Positions 22,442 through 23,620 of a stretch of DNA of 23,620 bases are shown piece after piece. Within the stretch, counting starts at the first letter, position 1. Every line of letters begins with the position of its first letter. The notes beneath the pieces were generated by a model. The model was given only the letters and a program-made list of their open reading frames with translations, did not search any database and was not told where the DNA came from. A program made the translations under genes and the position numbers. The DNA comes from Actinomycetes bacterium (GTDB lineage Bacteria > Actinomycetota > Actinomycetes > Mycobacteriales > Mycobacteriaceae). The stretch covers positions 1 to 23,620 of the forward strand of contig JAEYMI010000070.1 in NCBI GenBank assembly GCA_023461275.1, read 5' to 3'.

Positions 22442-23333
22442 GCACCAGGTCGGCGACGGCGCGCTTACCGAGTTCGGTCGGGTGATACGGCCACGGCGGC
22501 GTGAACCCGCTCAACCACGGCTGAGCTGAGCACACCGAGTGTGCAGCACCGGCTTTCGACGCTTGCACCAGCTTCGCTCCGGTGGTCCGGGCCGCCCCGG
22601 CGGTGGCTGCCGCCAAACCGTCGAAGATCCGCTTGGTGACGGCCATCTGCTCTCCGGTCAGCGGCAATTGTGCGCACGGGCGCATCGACGGCGGCAGGGC
22701 CGGCGGGTAGTCGACGAGGACGATCTGGGCTCGCGGCGCGCGGACGCGGGCGTCGAGCACGATGCGGACCAGGTTCTGCTCGACCGAGGTGTAGGCCGAC
22801 TTCGACGGCTCGTCGGGAATCGCCGCACCGGTGCGGCAGGCACGGAACGCCGGAGTATTGCGTGTCCGCAGCGTGACCGTCTGGCAACTCATGGCGGTGA
22901 GCCGGCCAAGGTATTCGAGGTCGTTTCCACCGACGGTGATGGTCACCAGGTCGGTGTCGGGGCCGACGGCCGCGATCTGCACCTCGTTGGTCCATCGACT
23001 CTGCGGCCGCGACACCACATTGGCCGTGGTGGCACCGGTGCATGTGACATCGATCAGGTGCATCTTGCGGGCCTCGGCCACGCGGTGCGGGTAGTTGTCC
23101 GACGAACGCAGGCAGGACTTCTTCACGACCGACATGTCGGGGCCGGCGGCGTACGAGCTACCGATCGCCACGTAGTTCAGGGTCCCCGCGGCTTTCACCG
23201 ACCCGGCGGGCTCCTCTGCGTGCGCGGCGGGAGCCCCCACGATTCCCGCGAGGATGGCCACGACGGCCAGTCCGATGGTGAGCACAAACGTCGACGAAGA
23301 CCTCCGCGGCGAATTCACGACGATTAGTTTCAC
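22425..23333 (-). CDS. Secreted SGNH/GDSL hydrolase
   Basis: An exported esterase or lipase-like enzyme of 302 residues from GTG 23333; GTG 23318 is an equally plausible start. The signal peptide ends near AHA (residue 39). Block I reads AIGSSYAAG with nucleophile Ser60, where the usual GDS is GSS; block II Gly100; block III GGND (135-138); block V PWPYHPTELG with His284. The Asp normally three residues before His is Trp281. In the Streptomyces scabies esterase the main-chain carbonyl of Trp280 supports His283, so this enzyme probably uses the same Ser-His dyad arrangement. Several cysteines suggest disulfides. Substrate unknown. No ribosome site precedes either GTG. Confidence 0.85.
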   Translation of the reverse strand: MKLIVVNSPRRSSSTFVLTIGLAVVAILAGIVGAPAAHAEEPAGSVKAAGTLNYVAIGSSYAAGPDMSVVKKSCLRSSDNYPHRVAEARKMHLIDVTCTGATTANVVSRPQSRWTNEVQIAAVGPDTDLVTITVGGNDLEYLGRLTAMSCQTVTLRTRNTPAFRACRTGAAIPDEPSKSAYTSVEQNLVRIVLDARVRAPRAQIVLVDYPPALPPSMRPCAQLPLTGEQMAVTKRIFDGLAAATAGAARTTGAKLVQASKAGAAHSVCSAQPWLSGFTPPWPYHPTELGKRAVADLVLSAIR

Positions 23334-23505
23334 ATACCGGACGCCGACCGCCGAACCGCGCAATCCGCGACTGGTGCCCGTGTGCCAGATGGGACCACTG
23401 ATGCGAATGGAATGGCTAATCGCGAGAAAGAATTCGTGATCGTCACGACGGGATGCCGCCAACTTCGGAGCACCCTTCGGCTGCTGCTTTCCGCCTGTTA
23501 TCTAC

Positions 23506-23548
23506 CAGGACATCGGTGACAGTTCTGCATCAGGACATCGGTGACAGT
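23506..23548 (+). repeat. 18-bp direct repeat, left end of an IS481-like element
   Basis: CAGGACATCGGTGACAGT occurs at 23506-23523 and 23531-23548, identical, 25 bases apart. Such ACATCGGTGACA repeats at the left end, just before a transposase gene, are familiar from IS481-family elements of actinobacteria. The outer boundary is probably near TGTTATC (23497-23503) but cannot be fixed without the other end. Confidence 0.6.
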
Positions 23549-23586
23549 GTGGGTGATCGTGGTGGTGACACTTCGGCACTGAAGCT

Positions 23587-23620
23587 GTGGCGGTGGCTGT
23601 CAACGAACCCATCGATCCTG
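23587..23620 (+). CDS. N-terminal start of a probable IS481-family transposase (partial)
   Basis: After a stop at 23566-23568 the frame is open to the window end. GTG 23587 begins VAVAVNEPIDP. I recall similar openings (NEPIDP before a helix-turn-helix) in IS481 transposases, and the direct repeats upstream fit. Only 11 codons are visible, so the call rests mostly on context. Confidence 0.45.
   Translation, partial: MAVAVNEPIDP

Overview
The window is high-GC actinobacterial DNA, most likely from Gordonia or a close mycolate-producing relative in the Mycobacteriales. Supporting signs are an antigen-85-type mycolyltransferase, an EccA-type ESX ATPase, a ugp operon in the gene order of Mycobacterium tuberculosis, frequent GTG starts, and short intergenic repeats built on GCTGATTGAGTAGGCAC and GAGCGAAGCGAG. 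The genus is an inference. No rRNA, tRNA or CRISPR array was seen, and no gene-free stretch exceeds about 300 bases.

Layout. 1-115: C-terminal tail of a truncated gene ending in a palindrome. 279-4502: ugpA-ugpE-ugpB-ugpC, an ABC importer for glycerophosphodiesters, closed by nested inverted repeats. 4681-6871: an EccA-type AAA+ ATPase with no other ESX gene in view, followed by a small lipoprotein. 6963-7460: free methionine-R-sulfoxide reductase, then a repeat-rich gap. 7685-10921 (minus): cysC-cysQ-amidase, where CysC makes PAPS and CysQ removes the by-product PAP. 11066-12976 (plus): a secreted protein, a Phd/VapB-VapC toxin-antitoxin pair and an NlpC/P60 cell-wall hydrolase. 13085-13591 (minus): a small membrane protein. 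13733-16419 (plus): two-domain VOC protein, class III CoA-transferase and a DUF6918-type protein. 16474-16626 (minus): a 50-residue membrane protein. 16801-19775 (plus): a DHA2 multidrug-type transporter translationally coupled to an ArsB-type permease. 19781-20854 (minus): antigen-85-like mycolyltransferase. 21056-22441 (plus): a second MFS transporter, overlapping tail to tail with a secreted SGNH hydrolase (22425-23333, minus). 23506-23620: the apparent left end of an IS481-like element with the first codons of its transposase.

Common themes. Several genes act on the cell envelope: NlpC/P60 hydrolase, mycolyltransferase, SGNH hydrolase, secreted proteins and transporters. GTnAC direct repeats resembling MtrA boxes lie upstream of the NlpC/P60 gene, the mycolyltransferase and the secreted 158-residue protein, suggesting shared control. 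Several genes appear to use leaderless promoters.

Most of the window is ordinary actinobacterial chromosome. The least explained items are the orphan eccA with its lipoprotein partner, the MtrA-like box set, the small membrane protein divergent from the DHA2 pump, the DHA2/ArsB coupling, and the repeat block at 7472-7666. I do not see a clearly new multi-gene system.
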